A DNA stretch of 64,000 nucleotides from Charina bottae. Its lineage: Eukaryota; Chordata; Lepidosauria; Squamata; Charinaidae. The position numbers and the translations under genes were made by a program. The notes beneath the pieces are model-generated. The model made no database searches. It saw only the letters and a program-made list of their open reading frames with translations, and was not told where the DNA came from. Of the stretch, positions 45,489-55,876 are shown piece after piece (the stretch's first letter is position 1; the number at the start of each line of letters is the position of its first letter). The stretch spans positions 37,721,914 to 37,785,913 of the forward strand of contig JALMGJ010000002.1 in the NCBI GenBank assembly GCA_023362775.1. The letters run 5' to 3'.

Positions 45489-45585
45489 CATTAAATTAAA
45501 TTAAATTAAATTAAATTAAATTAAATTAAATTAAATTAAATTAAATTAAATTAAATTAAATTAAATTAAATTAAATTAAATAAAT
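45489..45585. repeat. (TTAAA)n pentanucleotide array
   Basis: About 19 uninterrupted copies of TTAAA. Confidence 0.97.
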
Positions 45586-46130
45586 GGCAGGCCAGGGTCT
45601 GCTGATTGCACAGTCTTCTCTCCTTATATTTTTAAAGCATATTAGAGTCAACAGTTGGCTGGGTGAGTATGTATGGAATTACAGAAGCCTCCTCCCTCCC
45701 TTCCCCCACACAGAGATTTTCTAAAACAAAATGGTGTTAATTCCCAAATTAAGAGGATTTTCCACAAAAGCGTTAAGTTTAGGCCTAAAATTGCCTTGAT
45801 GCACCATAGACTCCCATCCCAGATTTTTCTCTCAGCTTCTTTCCCAACATAAGTGTTTCCCACAAGCCACGATGATGCCATGATGTCATTGTGCAAACGA
45901 TGTAATTCCTGTAAAAGGGAAATCTCAGGAAACCCAGGCGCCTTGGAGGTAAGGGGAGGGGCGCAAGCGATAGCCTTGTTGGCCAGCTGTTCCCTTACTT
46001 CCTGTGCAGCAAATCAATTGCCTGTTTATCTCAACAGCTGGATAAGCGGTTAAACAAAATGTGCCAGGAATGGGGAAATACTTCCTTTGTCTGGTCGCAG
46101 AGCATTTGCAGACATGTCATTTCCAAATTA

Positions 46131-46585
46131 CAGGTAGTCCTCGCTTAACAACCATTCATTTAGTGACAGTTTGGACTCACGACGGTGCTGAAAAACTGAC
46201 TTATGACCATGATTCAAGCTACAGACAATTCCACCTGGATGACTGAGAACCTTCATAGACATATGACTTATGACCAGAACTCACACTTACGACTGTCATA
46301 GCGTCACCGCGGTCATGTGATCACGATTTGGGTGCTTGGCAGCCGATTCACATTTATGACCACTGCAGCATGCCATGGTCATGGGATCGCCATTTTCAAC
46401 CTTTCCGGTCAGATTCTGGCAAGCAAAATCAATGGGGAACTGCACGATTCGCTTAACAACCACATGGTTTGCTTAACGACCGCTGCAAAAAAGGTTGTAA
46501 AATCGGGTCAGATTCACTTAATGACTGCTTCGCTTAGCAACCAAAATTCTGGTCCCAGTTGTGGTCATTAAGTGAGGACTACCTG
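46131..46585 (+). mobile_element. Mariner-like MITE carrying a Penelope-like insertion
   Basis: CAGGTAGTCCTCGCTTAAC to GTGAGGACTACCTG, flanked by TA. It is longer than other copies because of a 56-bp Penelope-like fragment with its own target duplication. Confidence 0.93.
46209..46264 (+). mobile_element. 56-bp Penelope-like 3' end fragment
   Basis: GATTCAAGCTACAGACAATT to CCTTCATAGACA is the reverse complement of 37156-37207. It is bracketed by GACTTATGACC (46198-46208 and 46265-46275). Confidence 0.88.
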
Positions 46586-47250
46586 TATTACTTACTGAGA
46601 GGGTTTCCAGCTTTCTGGAAAAAAAAACCAGCCCAAACTACACTTGTACTTTTACAAATCTGATGGGCATAAATCAACCAGCAAAGTTTTTTCCCGGGTG
46701 AGGCTGAACACAAGTGCCTCTAAAGATCGGCACCGTAAAGAGCAGATAAAGAGTAGTGGTGAAAGGTGACAGCTCCCAAGCACTCTGATTAACAGTTAAT
46801 CCCCCCTTTGGCAATAAAGTGGGAAAATAAGTTGTACTTTTAGGAGAGCCTCTTCTGATTGGAAAGATACACCCTAGAATGGAATTGGATATATAAAGGA
46901 GCGAAAATGCATGTGCTGAAGATGCAAAGCCGCTGGGATAGTCAGCAGAAAGAATTAGCAATGGAGCCACCGAGGTCTGGTGCAGTCTATCTTAAGATTG
47001 TTCGAGGACGATAGGGCAGAAATAGCAGGCTATGCTCGATATTCTTGCAAAGAGAAAGCGATTGAAATGGACTGCAAAGAGGCCTGAAACACTTTGGAGG
47101 GCAAAGACATTGATGCTGAAAGACTGCTTCAATGTCTGAGACGGAAAACAGGTGATGCTGGCAAAAAGTAAATTTTTAATTTTTTTTTATACCCTGCCCC
47201 AATCCTAAAGGTCAAAGTCCCCTTGCCCCAGCAACTGGATGCCTCTAGAG
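46586..47250. other. Putative intron, no gene
   Basis: No coding exon or named transposon. Confidence 0.4.
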
Positions 47251-47356
47251 CAGTGTTTCTCAACCTTGGCAACTTTAAGACGTGTGGATTTCAACTCCAA
47301 GAATTCTGGGAATTGAAGTCCAAATGTCTTAAAGTTGCCAAGGTTGAGAAACACTG
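47251..47356. mobile_element. Fold-back hAT MITE
   Basis: CAGTGTTTCTCAACCTTGG...CCAAGGTTGAGAAACACTG with TSD CTCTAGAG / CTCTAGAC (47243-47250, 47357-47364). Confidence 0.9.
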
Positions 47357-47480
47357 CTCTAGACAGCAGGTACAGTCACCTGATGGCTGGATTCAACAAA
47401 CATGCTACTTGAGGGGGGAAATGGAGTTGGATGGTTTAGAGTTCAGCACATTGTGGGAACTCAGCCATTATCTAAGCCAG

Positions 47481-48115
47481 AGCTTTCCAAACTTTTCATG
47501 TTGGTGACACACTTTTTAGACATGCATCATTTCGCCACACACTCTTACAGCAGGGCACAAGGCAGGCACTAGGACCTGCACGGAATCCTGGCAGGGCAGG
47601 TTTGGAGGCAGCCAGGCACAAGGCAGGCACTAGGACCTGCACGGAATCACAGCAGGTTTGGAGGCAGCCAGGCACAAGGCAGGCACTAGGACCTGCGCGG
47701 AATCCTGGCAGGGCAGGTTTGGAGGCAGCCAGGCACAAGGCAGGCACTAGGACCTGCGCAGAATCACAGCAGGTGTGGAGGCAGCCAGGCACAAAGCAGG
47801 CACTAGGACCTGCGCAGAATCACAGCAGGTGTGGAGGCAGCCAGGCACAAAGCAGGCACTAGGACCTGCGCGGAATCACAGCAGGTTTGGAGGCAGCCAG
47901 GCACAAGGCAGGCACTAGGACCTGCGCGGAATCCTGGCAGGGCAGGTTTGGAGGCAGCCAGGCACAAGGCAGGCACTAGGACCTGCACGGAATCACAGCA
48001 GGTTTGGAGGCAGCCAGGCACAAGGCAGGCACTAGGACCTGCGCGGAATCCTGGCAGGGCTCGGAGGCAGCAGCAGCCGGGACACACCCAGACACTGCAG
48101 CTGACACACTAACAT
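47481..48115. mobile_element. hAT-like left end followed by tandem array
   Basis: CAGAGCTTTCCAAACTTTTC matches the left terminus of the GC-rich hAT family. After 70 bp it runs into a tandem array. The right terminus could not be found near GACACACTAAC (about 48100-48113), so the element is probably deleted or rearranged. Confidence 0.6.
47552..48072. repeat. Minisatellite of two alternating units (61 and 56 bp)
   Basis: Unit A (61 bp) contains GGAATCCTGGCAGGGCAGG and unit B (56 bp) GGAATCACAGCAGG. Both start GGCACAAGGCAGGCACTAGG. The order is A-B-A-B-B-B-A-B-A(partial). Open frames across it on both strands arise from the repeat. Confidence 0.9.
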
Positions 48116-48992
48116 TATTTATGTCCCACTATTCTAACAAGTGTTCAAGGTGGCTAACAAAGTTTAACAACTGTAGTGGCAATGTGGAAGACCATTGTTA
48201 TTTCGAGGAGTTTAAGTGACATATTTTGATTTTCTCCTTCACACGAAGAAGCTTAGAGTTTATTTTGAGTTACACTAATGTTTAGCTGGCTTGTTTTTTT
48301 ATTTCTGTTTGAAATGTGGGGGAGAAGAGAAAACCCCAAGATTGCTTTTGTTAAGCACTAGCTTATCTGTATAGTTTCCCAGGCTCTTGGGCTAAACAGG
48401 TGCTCCAGACCCTGGGAGCTCTCATTGAATTTAGCAACTCAATGTCTGGTGAAAGAGATCCATTTGTACACATGTGGAAAAAGTGGGGACCAAATGCAAT
48501 TTCCATAGGAATGCATTCCAGAACCTGGGAGCCATGAGGGAGGAGGTGATACCTTGGATGTTGCACCAACATCCCTCTGGAATATATTTCTGCAGGCTTT
48601 CTAGAACCCTGATGTGGGTACAAAATTAGGAGAATAAAGCTCCAATCAATAACAGGAATGTTCCTCAGCAATGTTCCTCAGGCTGAGGCAACGAGAGAGG
48701 GAATGGATTGGAGGTGAGCCGAATGTGATGGGAGGTTGCTTAAAGGCATTTGGCATGGAGAGGTGAAAAGAGGTGAAAAGATCCACTGTAACTGTGGCAA
48801 CTCCGTAAACTCATACCTCAGTACTTGTTAATGACTTTCTTTGGGAAAACACAGCGGGCTGTTTCTGCCAGTGGAAGCTTCATTTTGCTGCTCCCAAATC
48901 AGGTATGCTATTCAAGCTGTAAAGTTTGCTCCTGGGCATTAGAAACAAGAACACACCTACCGCTGGACTTGTCTACTGTTTACCATCTACAC
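48116..48992. other. Putative intron, no gene
   Basis: A LINE-like segment TTTATGTCCCACTATTCT, GTTCAAGGTGGCTAAC near 48115-48160; otherwise nothing recognised. Confidence 0.4.
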
Positions 48993-49116
48993 CAGTGTTT
49001 CTCAACCTTGGCAACTCTAAGGTGTGTGGACTGCAACTCCCAGAATTCCCCAGCCAGCCAGCATTCTGGGAGTTGAAGTCCACACACCTTAGAGTTGCCA
49101 AGGTTGAGAAACACTG
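48993..49116. mobile_element. Fold-back hAT MITE
   Basis: Near-perfect palindrome CAGTGTTTCTCAACC...GAGAAACACTG with perfect TSD ATCTACAC (48985-48992, 49117-49124). Confidence 0.93.
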
Positions 49117-49124
49117 ATCTACAC

Positions 49125-50064
49125 ATTTCTAAGATTAGCAGATCTAGATGATGAAGGAAGCTTCCCATTACAGCACTATGAAACCACACAAATGTTGGGC
49201 CTCTTAGGTGTTGATTTCAAAGACTTTGGGGCATCTGATTTGGCTAAAACCAGAAAGAATCAGGCAGATTTCTCCAATAACGTCGAGCATTCAGGGCCCC
49301 TTCACTAGCCATATATTTTCTCCGTGTTACCTTACAGTGCTTGGCTTCACAGATTATGCTAAACCACGTTGGTTGAACCAGCCTGGTTCATACGTAACAT
49401 TAAGATATAAACCATGATTTGCCAGTCACAATATCTGTGCCACCCATTACTTTAAGCTGCAAACCAAGAAGCAACATCAAGCCACAGGTAAATTAACTTC
49501 ATCGTATCACAAATGTCTACTTTGCAGACCAATTTTCTGGAAACTGAACTCAGCTTCTTCCCCCTACAGAATAACTGCCTGACCACGGAACATGGATCTC
49601 ACTTTCACTGGCCTCCAGCACAGCTTGGCTTGATAGACTGAGGGGTCTCCCATGCCCTTACAGCTGGGTTTTATTTCAGAGTAACCAACATGGAAAGTTT
49701 TTGCCCCCACCACAGTCCTAATCTGAATCCATCTCACCCAACACCTGCCATTTGGAAGCAGTATCATAAAATAAATTCACCCACCGAAGGCTAACCTACT
49801 TGCCAGATGTTATCTTTACACTGGGTCTCCACCCTCATCCACTCAAATTTACTGATGGTTATAAGAGAGAAAGAGAGGGGCTAAACTCTTGGAGGGGACC
49901 TCGACCTACCATTCTGCACTGAAGCCACTTAAATCTCATGTTTGTTTATTAGGGCTATCAAGTATTGGCTGCAAACATCCAAACAGCCACCAGATGGTAG
50001 CAAAAGGATCAAGAATTTTCTTTTGCTGACCTCTAGAAGCCATTTGGATTTCTGCTGCCCTATA
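49125..50064. other. Putative intron, no gene
   Basis: No coding exon. GGCTGCAAACATCC / CCACCAGATGGTAGCA (49968-50003) belongs to a repeat also present at 55.08 kb. Confidence 0.4.
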
Positions 50065-50931
50065 CAGGTAGTCCTCGCTTAACAACCATTCGCTTAGTGA
50101 TGGTTCAGACTTACGACGGTGTTGAAAAAAAATGACTTATGACTGGTTCTCACACTTATGACTGTCACAGTGCCCCATGGTCACGTGATCACCATTTTCA
50201 ACTTTCTCGGCTGGCTTCTGGTAAGCAAAAACAATGGGGAACTGCATGATTCACTTAACGACCACATGGTTCACTTAACGCCCATGGTGATTTGCTTAAT
50301 GACTGCTGCAAAAAAGCCGTAAAATTGGGTCAGATTCACTTAATGACTGCTTCGCTTAGCAATCAAAATTCTGGTCTCAACTAGCTGGAGAAACAATATG
50401 GAGTTTTGCTTTTATATATGATTACAGCTGCAAGAATTTTATATGCACAGAGATGGAAAGATCCACAGATACCTACGGTTGAAGATTGGATTGTTAAATT
50501 AATGGATCTGGCCCAGATGGCTAAACTGACAGCATTAATTAGAGAACATTCAGTTTCTGGATTTTTATCTGTTTGGCAACCACTTCTAGAGTACTTGCTT
50601 GTGGTAGAAAAAAATGATGTTCTGATTTTGGGTTTTAATGATTAATTGGTTTATTTTAATAGAAATAATGTTACTATGGTTTAATCATTGGTAAGAGATT
50701 ATTTTGTAAATTTATCTATATCTGTATTGGAGAAAGTCGGAAGTCACTTTTCCGTCTTTGTTTTCTGTCTATTTGCACTTTATAGTTTTTTCTTCTTTTT
50801 TCTTTAGTTCTATTTTCATGCTTTTCTGTAGTTTCTATTTTGTATTTTATCTATACTCTGAAAATCAATAAAGTTTAAACTGTAAAAAACAAATCTGGTC
50901 TCAACTGTGGTCGTTAAGTGAAGACTACCTG
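50065..50931 (+). mobile_element. Mariner-like MITE split by an L1 3' end
   Basis: CAGGTAGTCCTCGCTTAAC to AAGACTACCTG, flanked by TA, interrupted between 50383 and 50894. Confidence 0.9.
50383..50894 (+). mobile_element. L1 3' end nested in MITE
   Basis: 5'-truncated L1: the end of ORF2 (ILYAQRWKDPQIPTVEDWIV, KLMDLAQMAKLTALIREHS) followed by a T-rich 3' UTR, AATAAAG and a short A-rich tail. TSD CTGGTCTCAACT (50371-50382, 50895-50906). Confidence 0.92.
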
Positions 50932-51169
50932 TATATATAAACAAGGGCTGATTCTGTTAAATCCAGAGAGGGATATGATGAGGAAAGAATATACACACAC
51001 ACACGCTTACGGTTGTGTCTGTTTAATGCACATTAATTACCATTTGCGTTCTTTTAAACATACCCCCAGTGGATAGTTTTTGCCCATTTATTCACAAGTG
51101 TTTGGGTAAAGTGAGAATTCTAATCTGTATTAGTGACACAAAAATATTGTTTTGTTTATGTAATGAAAG

Positions 51170-51850
51170 TGACTTGCTCTGTATTTGCAAGTCATATTTG
51201 TACATCATCCTAAAGCTGGGAAACAGTCAATGCTAGATGAAAATTGGATAGTCGAGTTGAAGAAATTAAAGGGACAGATAGAGTTGCAAGCCATAAGTGA
51301 AATTGATTTTCTGATGGAATGTTATGGAAAAGAAGGGGTTATTACAGTATGTATGGGAGGCTTTCTGTTGAGAAGTTGGAGTTTTTAAGGGGGGCAGTTG
51401 GGCTGGCTGATTTCTTTATGAAAAAAGCTCTGTGTGTATTGTGGGGATATGTAAATTCTCTGGTTTATTTTGAAGTGGGGTAAGGGTTTAAGAATATTTA
51501 TTTGGATTGCTTCTAGGGCTTGTTTGACTTCATTCATCTTTAATGATTTGGATTAAGATTAATGAGGTATAACAATAAATGCTTGGTTTTAGGCTTAATA
51601 CGATTAAGATTATTATAATTGTTGTGTTATTAATTATAATGGCAGTTTACTGTATATGCTTTTTAGTTTGATTTTTATTATAGTAGACAGAAATGTATAG
51701 AATAGTAGTAGGAAGGAAATAATTAAATAAATGTTATCTTTGGGGGGGAAGTTGATTAGGGGAGATATATATACATATTAATATATGTATTAATATGTAT
51801 ATATATATATATATATTAATATATTAATAATAATATATTATTTTTTCCTA
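51170..51850 (+). mobile_element. Possible L1-derived fragment and AT-rich DNA
   Basis: A short frame at 51185-51388 (DENWIVELKKLKGQIELQAI) resembles L1 ORF2 C-terminal style. 51764-51842 is a TA-rich, self-complementary stretch. The assignment is weak. Confidence 0.35.
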
Positions 51851-52146
51851 ATCAATCTCTTACTCTATATTAAACCAAAATCACATTATTTCTATAAATC
51901 ATTCCACTGGCACATTATAAAAATCACTGAATACAGTTGCTCCATCCCCTTATATTAAAAGAAAAAGAAGATATTTCTTCTTCTTCTTCTTCTTCTTCTT
52001 CTTCTTCTTCTTCTTCTTCTTCTTCTTCTTCTTCTTCTTCTTCTTCGGGATGGAGCAACTGTATTCAGTGATCTTTATAATGTGCCAGTGGAATGATTTA
52101 TAGAAATAATGTGATTTTGGTTTAATATAGAGTAAGGGATTGATTA
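51848..52146. repeat. Inverted repeat around a (TTC)n tract
   Basis: The left arm (about 51848-51953) and right arm (about 52048-52146) are reverse complements (for example CTATATTAAACCAAAATC and GATTTTGGTTTAATATAG). They flank about 24 TTC triplets at 51975-52047. Confidence 0.92.
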
Positions 52147-52324
52147 TGGAAAATTTGTTGTATATCCTTGCTGTTAAAAGTCAGAAGTCACCTTTTCTTG
52201 TAATTGTAAAAAAAAATTCTCTTGTGTTTTCACACTTTTTTAGTTTTCTCTTTTTTTGTAGTTTTTTGCTTTTTTGTAGTTTTTATCTTTGTCTTAAATC
52301 TAATAAAATTCTTATTAAAAAAAC
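52048..52324 (+). mobile_element. L1-like 3' end
   Basis: T-rich 3' UTR with GTCAGAAGTCACCTTTTC and CTAATAAAATTC and an A-rich end. It resembles the 50.7-50.9 kb L1 terminus. Its beginning forms the right arm of the inverted repeat. Confidence 0.7.
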
Positions 52325-53603
52325 CTAAAATTGGGAAACAGTCAAAATCAGGATGGAGAAATTTGAAAGCTGTATTACTCTCTTGCAGAAAAACGAAAAG
52401 GCCAATATACGTTTCCTAGGCCATAAACTATCTCATGGGCATAAAGAAAACTGTTCCTGCCAAAATAAAGAACAGCCAACTTAATTTGCTCTTGGGCTTG
52501 CCCTGTATCTTGATCTGCAGCCTAATAAAAGAAAGTTAATGGGTAGAGCTTTTCCAGGCTAGAACTTAAGTGTTGGAAAAAGCTTCACTTGTTAGATTTC
52601 TCCCTGTCAAGCAGCTGTTAAAAGCACAGGCATGAGCCATAAAAGGTTTTCTTTTTCCTTTTCTACACCCCCGAAAATCTTGTTGCAGACGGCAAAGAAT
52701 GCAATTCCTCTACTAGAGCACGTCCTCTGCAGATAAAGCTGCCTGGGATTGCAACAGCGTGAAAGAATGGTGCCTCTGTTAGTAACTGTGAGGAATTCCA
52801 TCATGCCACTGGGCTGTCGTCACCCGGGTGCCCTCTCTGGGCTCACTCAGCAGCCCCGCGGCTAGCTAGAAGCTGGCAAGAAACAGGCCAAGACTTGAGA
52901 AGCAGCCAAAATCTTAAGACCCAAGAAATTACAGAACAAAAAGAAGAATTCTTTGTTGGCAGGAGGGACTATGCAGACAAAAGAAAGGAAAACTCTATCT
53001 TATCTGCTATGGTCTGCATCGGTCAAAATGGTAATTGAAACAAGGTCTGAATGAATTCCCTGCCAACAGAAGGGCTGTGCGAGAAGGAAAGGAGAGACTC
53101 AAATTGCAGCGTTACACATGCTTGTCTGGTGAAGTCCAGTATGCTCATTGGGGATAGTCACACCCACACAATGGTGCTTTCTGTCAAGGATGGATGTATG
53201 AATGGGTAACGAGGACAAAAAATAAGCTGTAGTTTTACTTACAGCTCCTGGAGAATAAATCATGCCAAGTTCAGTGAACATGTCTATGTGACCCAGTAAG
53301 CCGCTTAGAAGATTAATGGGGTCGCCTTGCCACATTATCTGCTGCATCCCACCAGATCCTTTAATTACAGTCTGTGATTTCTCCATGGCTAAGCGTGTCA
53401 TCTGAAACTGGATCAGTGGGATAGATAACAGTTTTTAGAATAGCCTGCAGATTTGGGAGATGGCAGCAAAGAGATCCCTTCACAGCCACCTACTGAGCAA
53501 CTGGATTTTGGAGTCCAGATCTGACAGGCCTAGCTAGAGTATGTCTATGAAGAAATCACATAGACTGGGGTGGTTGGGTACAAGCAATATACTCTAGCTA
53601 GTA
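52325..53603. other. Putative intron, no gene
   Basis: No coding exon or named transposon. Confidence 0.4.
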
Positions 53604-53844
53604 CAGTGCTTTCCAAACTGCCACCGTTGGCGACACACCAACAGCGGCGTCGGCACAGGGTGTGCACGGCGTCGGGCGTGTGGCGGTGTGCATGGCGGCG
53701 GCGCCCTCACTAAAATGTGGAAGTGCTGATGGTGCGCCACTGCCGCTGTGCACACCGCCGCCGCCCGTGCCACCGCTTCGCGACACACTAAACTGTGTGT
53801 TGCAACACACTAAAGTGTCGCAACACACAGTTTGGAAAGCTATG
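53604..53844. mobile_element. GC-rich hAT-type MITE
   Basis: CAGTGCTTTCCAAACTGCC to CAGTTTGGAAAGCTATG with perfect TSD AGCTAGTA (53596-53603, 53845-53852). Confidence 0.9.
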
Positions 53845-53876
53845 AGCTAGTAGTATACTGGGTGAGTTTCTACACC

Positions 53877-54656
53877 AGTGCTTTCCAAAGTGCCGCTGTT
53901 GGCAACACACCAATGGCGACAGCGCGGGGGCGCACGCAGGGGCAGGGGCGTGCACGGCGGTGGCGCGGGGGGGTGCGCGGCGGCAGCGTGCACGGCAGTG
54001 GCGGCCTTGCTAAAACGCGGAAGCGCTGATGGTGCACTGCTGCTGTCGTCGCTGCTGCCATGCACACCGCCGCCACCGGGCGCGCCCCCACCGTGCACAC
54101 CGCCGCCGCTTCGCGACACACTAAACTGTGTGTTGCGACACACTAAAGCAGAGCTTTCCAAACTGTGTGTCACGACACAAAAGTGTGTCGCCTGTGGGGC
54201 CCAGATGTGTCGCGTCAAAACCCGGAAGCACTAGATGGCGTGCCATCAGCGCTTCCGGGTTTTCCCGCGGCGACACACCAACAGCGGTGCGCGAAAATCC
54301 AAAAGCGCCGCAGCCACGGCGGCGTGCAAAAACTGAAAGCGGCAGCAGCGCTTCCGGGTTTTTGCGCACTGCTGCAATGGCGGCATTTCTGTGTTTTCCC
54401 GCGGCTACACACCAACGGCGGCGCGCAAAAACCGAAAGCGGCAGCAGCGCTTCCGGGTTTTTGCGCGCTGCTGCAACAGCGGTACTTCCGGGTTTTCCCG
54501 CGGCTACACACCAACGGCGGTGCGCAAAAACCGAAAGCGGCAGCAGCGCTTCCGGGTTTCTGTGCGCTGCTGCAACGGCGGCACTTCCGGGTTTTCCCAT
54601 GGCAACACACCAACAGCGGTTGGTGTGTCACCGCGGGAAAACTTTGGAAAGCCCTG
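53877..54656. mobile_element. Two GC-rich hAT MITEs fused
   Basis: The first starts CAGTGCTTTCCAAAGTGCC and is cut at CACACTAAAG. A second starts there, CAGAGCTTTCCAAACTGTG (54150), and ends GGAAAGCCCTG. Flanking 8-mers match only partly. The second carries about three tandem blocks of CTTCCGGGTTTTTGCGC...CGGCTACACACCAACGGC. Confidence 0.8.
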
Positions 54657-54689
54657 TATTGCACAGAAGCAAGAGGCCATCACTTGGGA

Positions 54690-54765
54690 ATGCTGTCTTA
54701 TGCTGAGCAGGACTAGGTGATCTTCAAGGCTCCTTCCAACCTTTCCTTCTGTGACAGGTGTTCTG
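54690..54765 (+). mobile_element. CR1-type 3' UTR fragment
   Basis: GGACTAGGTGATCTTCAAGG then CTCCTTCCAACC are CR1 3' UTR words. Confidence 0.5.
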
Positions 54766-55107
54766 CGGGCACCCAGCTGGTTTTAATGTAGTTATTAAAC
54801 TATGGTTAAAACAAACCGGCTGAGCATGATGTGTGAATTTAGTCAATGAGAAATAAGCTCTTGTAAGCTCAATAGGACTCAATACTGAATAGATCTGGTG
54901 AGGATTGGATGAACAATTACTTACACATAAGTTCCATAAAGTTGTAACTAATAATGAGCTACAGGCCTATGTTATCCTGGAAAAAAAGAGAGCCTTTAAA
55001 AAAAAATTTAAAAGCTACTACCAAGGGAATCAAGAAGATAAGATGTAGGTTGGTTCTCTGACCACGAATTGAGACTACCAAATCTGGGCTGCAAATATTG
55101 GAATGAC

Positions 55108-55123
55108 CACTAGATGGCAGCAA
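55108..55123 (+). promoter_or_regulatory. CTCF-like motif inside a repeat
   Basis: CCACTAGATGGCAGCA fits the CTCF core consensus. A diverged copy (CCACCAGATGGTAGCA) is at 49988-50003 in the same repeat family. Confidence 0.3.
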
Positions 55124-55261
55124 ATAGTTAGACATTTCTGTACCACTTTCCTATCATCTGGTGGTTGTCTGGATTTTTACAGGCCACCTCTAATAGCCCT
55201 ACATGAATATATATTACCAAATCACTGGTGATGTTAGTGTGGACAGATGCCGCCTTAGACA

Positions 55262-55400
55262 CAAAGTCAGTGGGTGACCTTGGGCCAGTCACTCTCTCTC
55301 AGCCCTAGGAAGGAGGCACTTCTGAAATCTTACCAAGAAAACTGCAGGAACTAGTCCAGGCAATTGTGAGGAGTCAACACTGGCTTGAAGGCACAAAAAA
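55262..55400 (+). mobile_element. Sauria-like SINE, 5'-truncated
   Basis: GTGACCTTGGGCCAGTCACT, CTCAGCCCTAGGAAGG and AAGAAAACTGCAGG match the body of the SINE at 22.5-22.7 kb in the opposite orientation. Confidence 0.75.
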
Positions 55401-55495
55401 AGAAGGATGCAATGCATCCTGGTTTTATTACATCTGGCCACCTTAAACTTGTTCTGTTCAGCTGAGAAGAGAGAGGAAGACATACAGAAAGAATA

Positions 55496-55876
55496 CAGGT
55501 AGTCCTCGACTTACAATCACAATAGGGACCGGAAAATTTGTTGTTAAACGGTGCAGTTGTTAAAGTGAGGCATCACGTGACCATACCCGATTTTATGACA
55601 TTTTTTTCAGTGGTCGTTAAGTGAATCACATGGTTCCACACTGATTTTGCTTGTTGGAAGCCAGCTGGGAAGGTCACAAATGGTGATGATGTGACCCTAG
55701 GATGCTACAACCGTTATAAATACATGCTGGTTGCCAAGCACCCGAATTTTGATCATGTGACCACGGGGACGCTGCGACGGTCATAAGTGCGAGGACCGGT
55801 CATTAGTCACTTTTTTAAGCACCATCGTAACTTTGAACAGTTGTTAAACGAATGGTCGTAAATCGAGGACTATCTG
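55496..55876 (-). mobile_element. Mariner-like MITE, inverted copy
   Basis: Starts CAGGTAGTCCTCGACTTAC with AATAGGGACCGGAAAA, which is the other copies' right end, and ends CGAGGACTATCTG; TA on both sides. Confidence 0.9.

Noticed and set aside
47496..48112. Long open frames with repeated GTRTCAESQQVW-type sequence
   Set aside because: They exist on both strands and follow the 61/56-bp tandem array, with no start context or splice partner.
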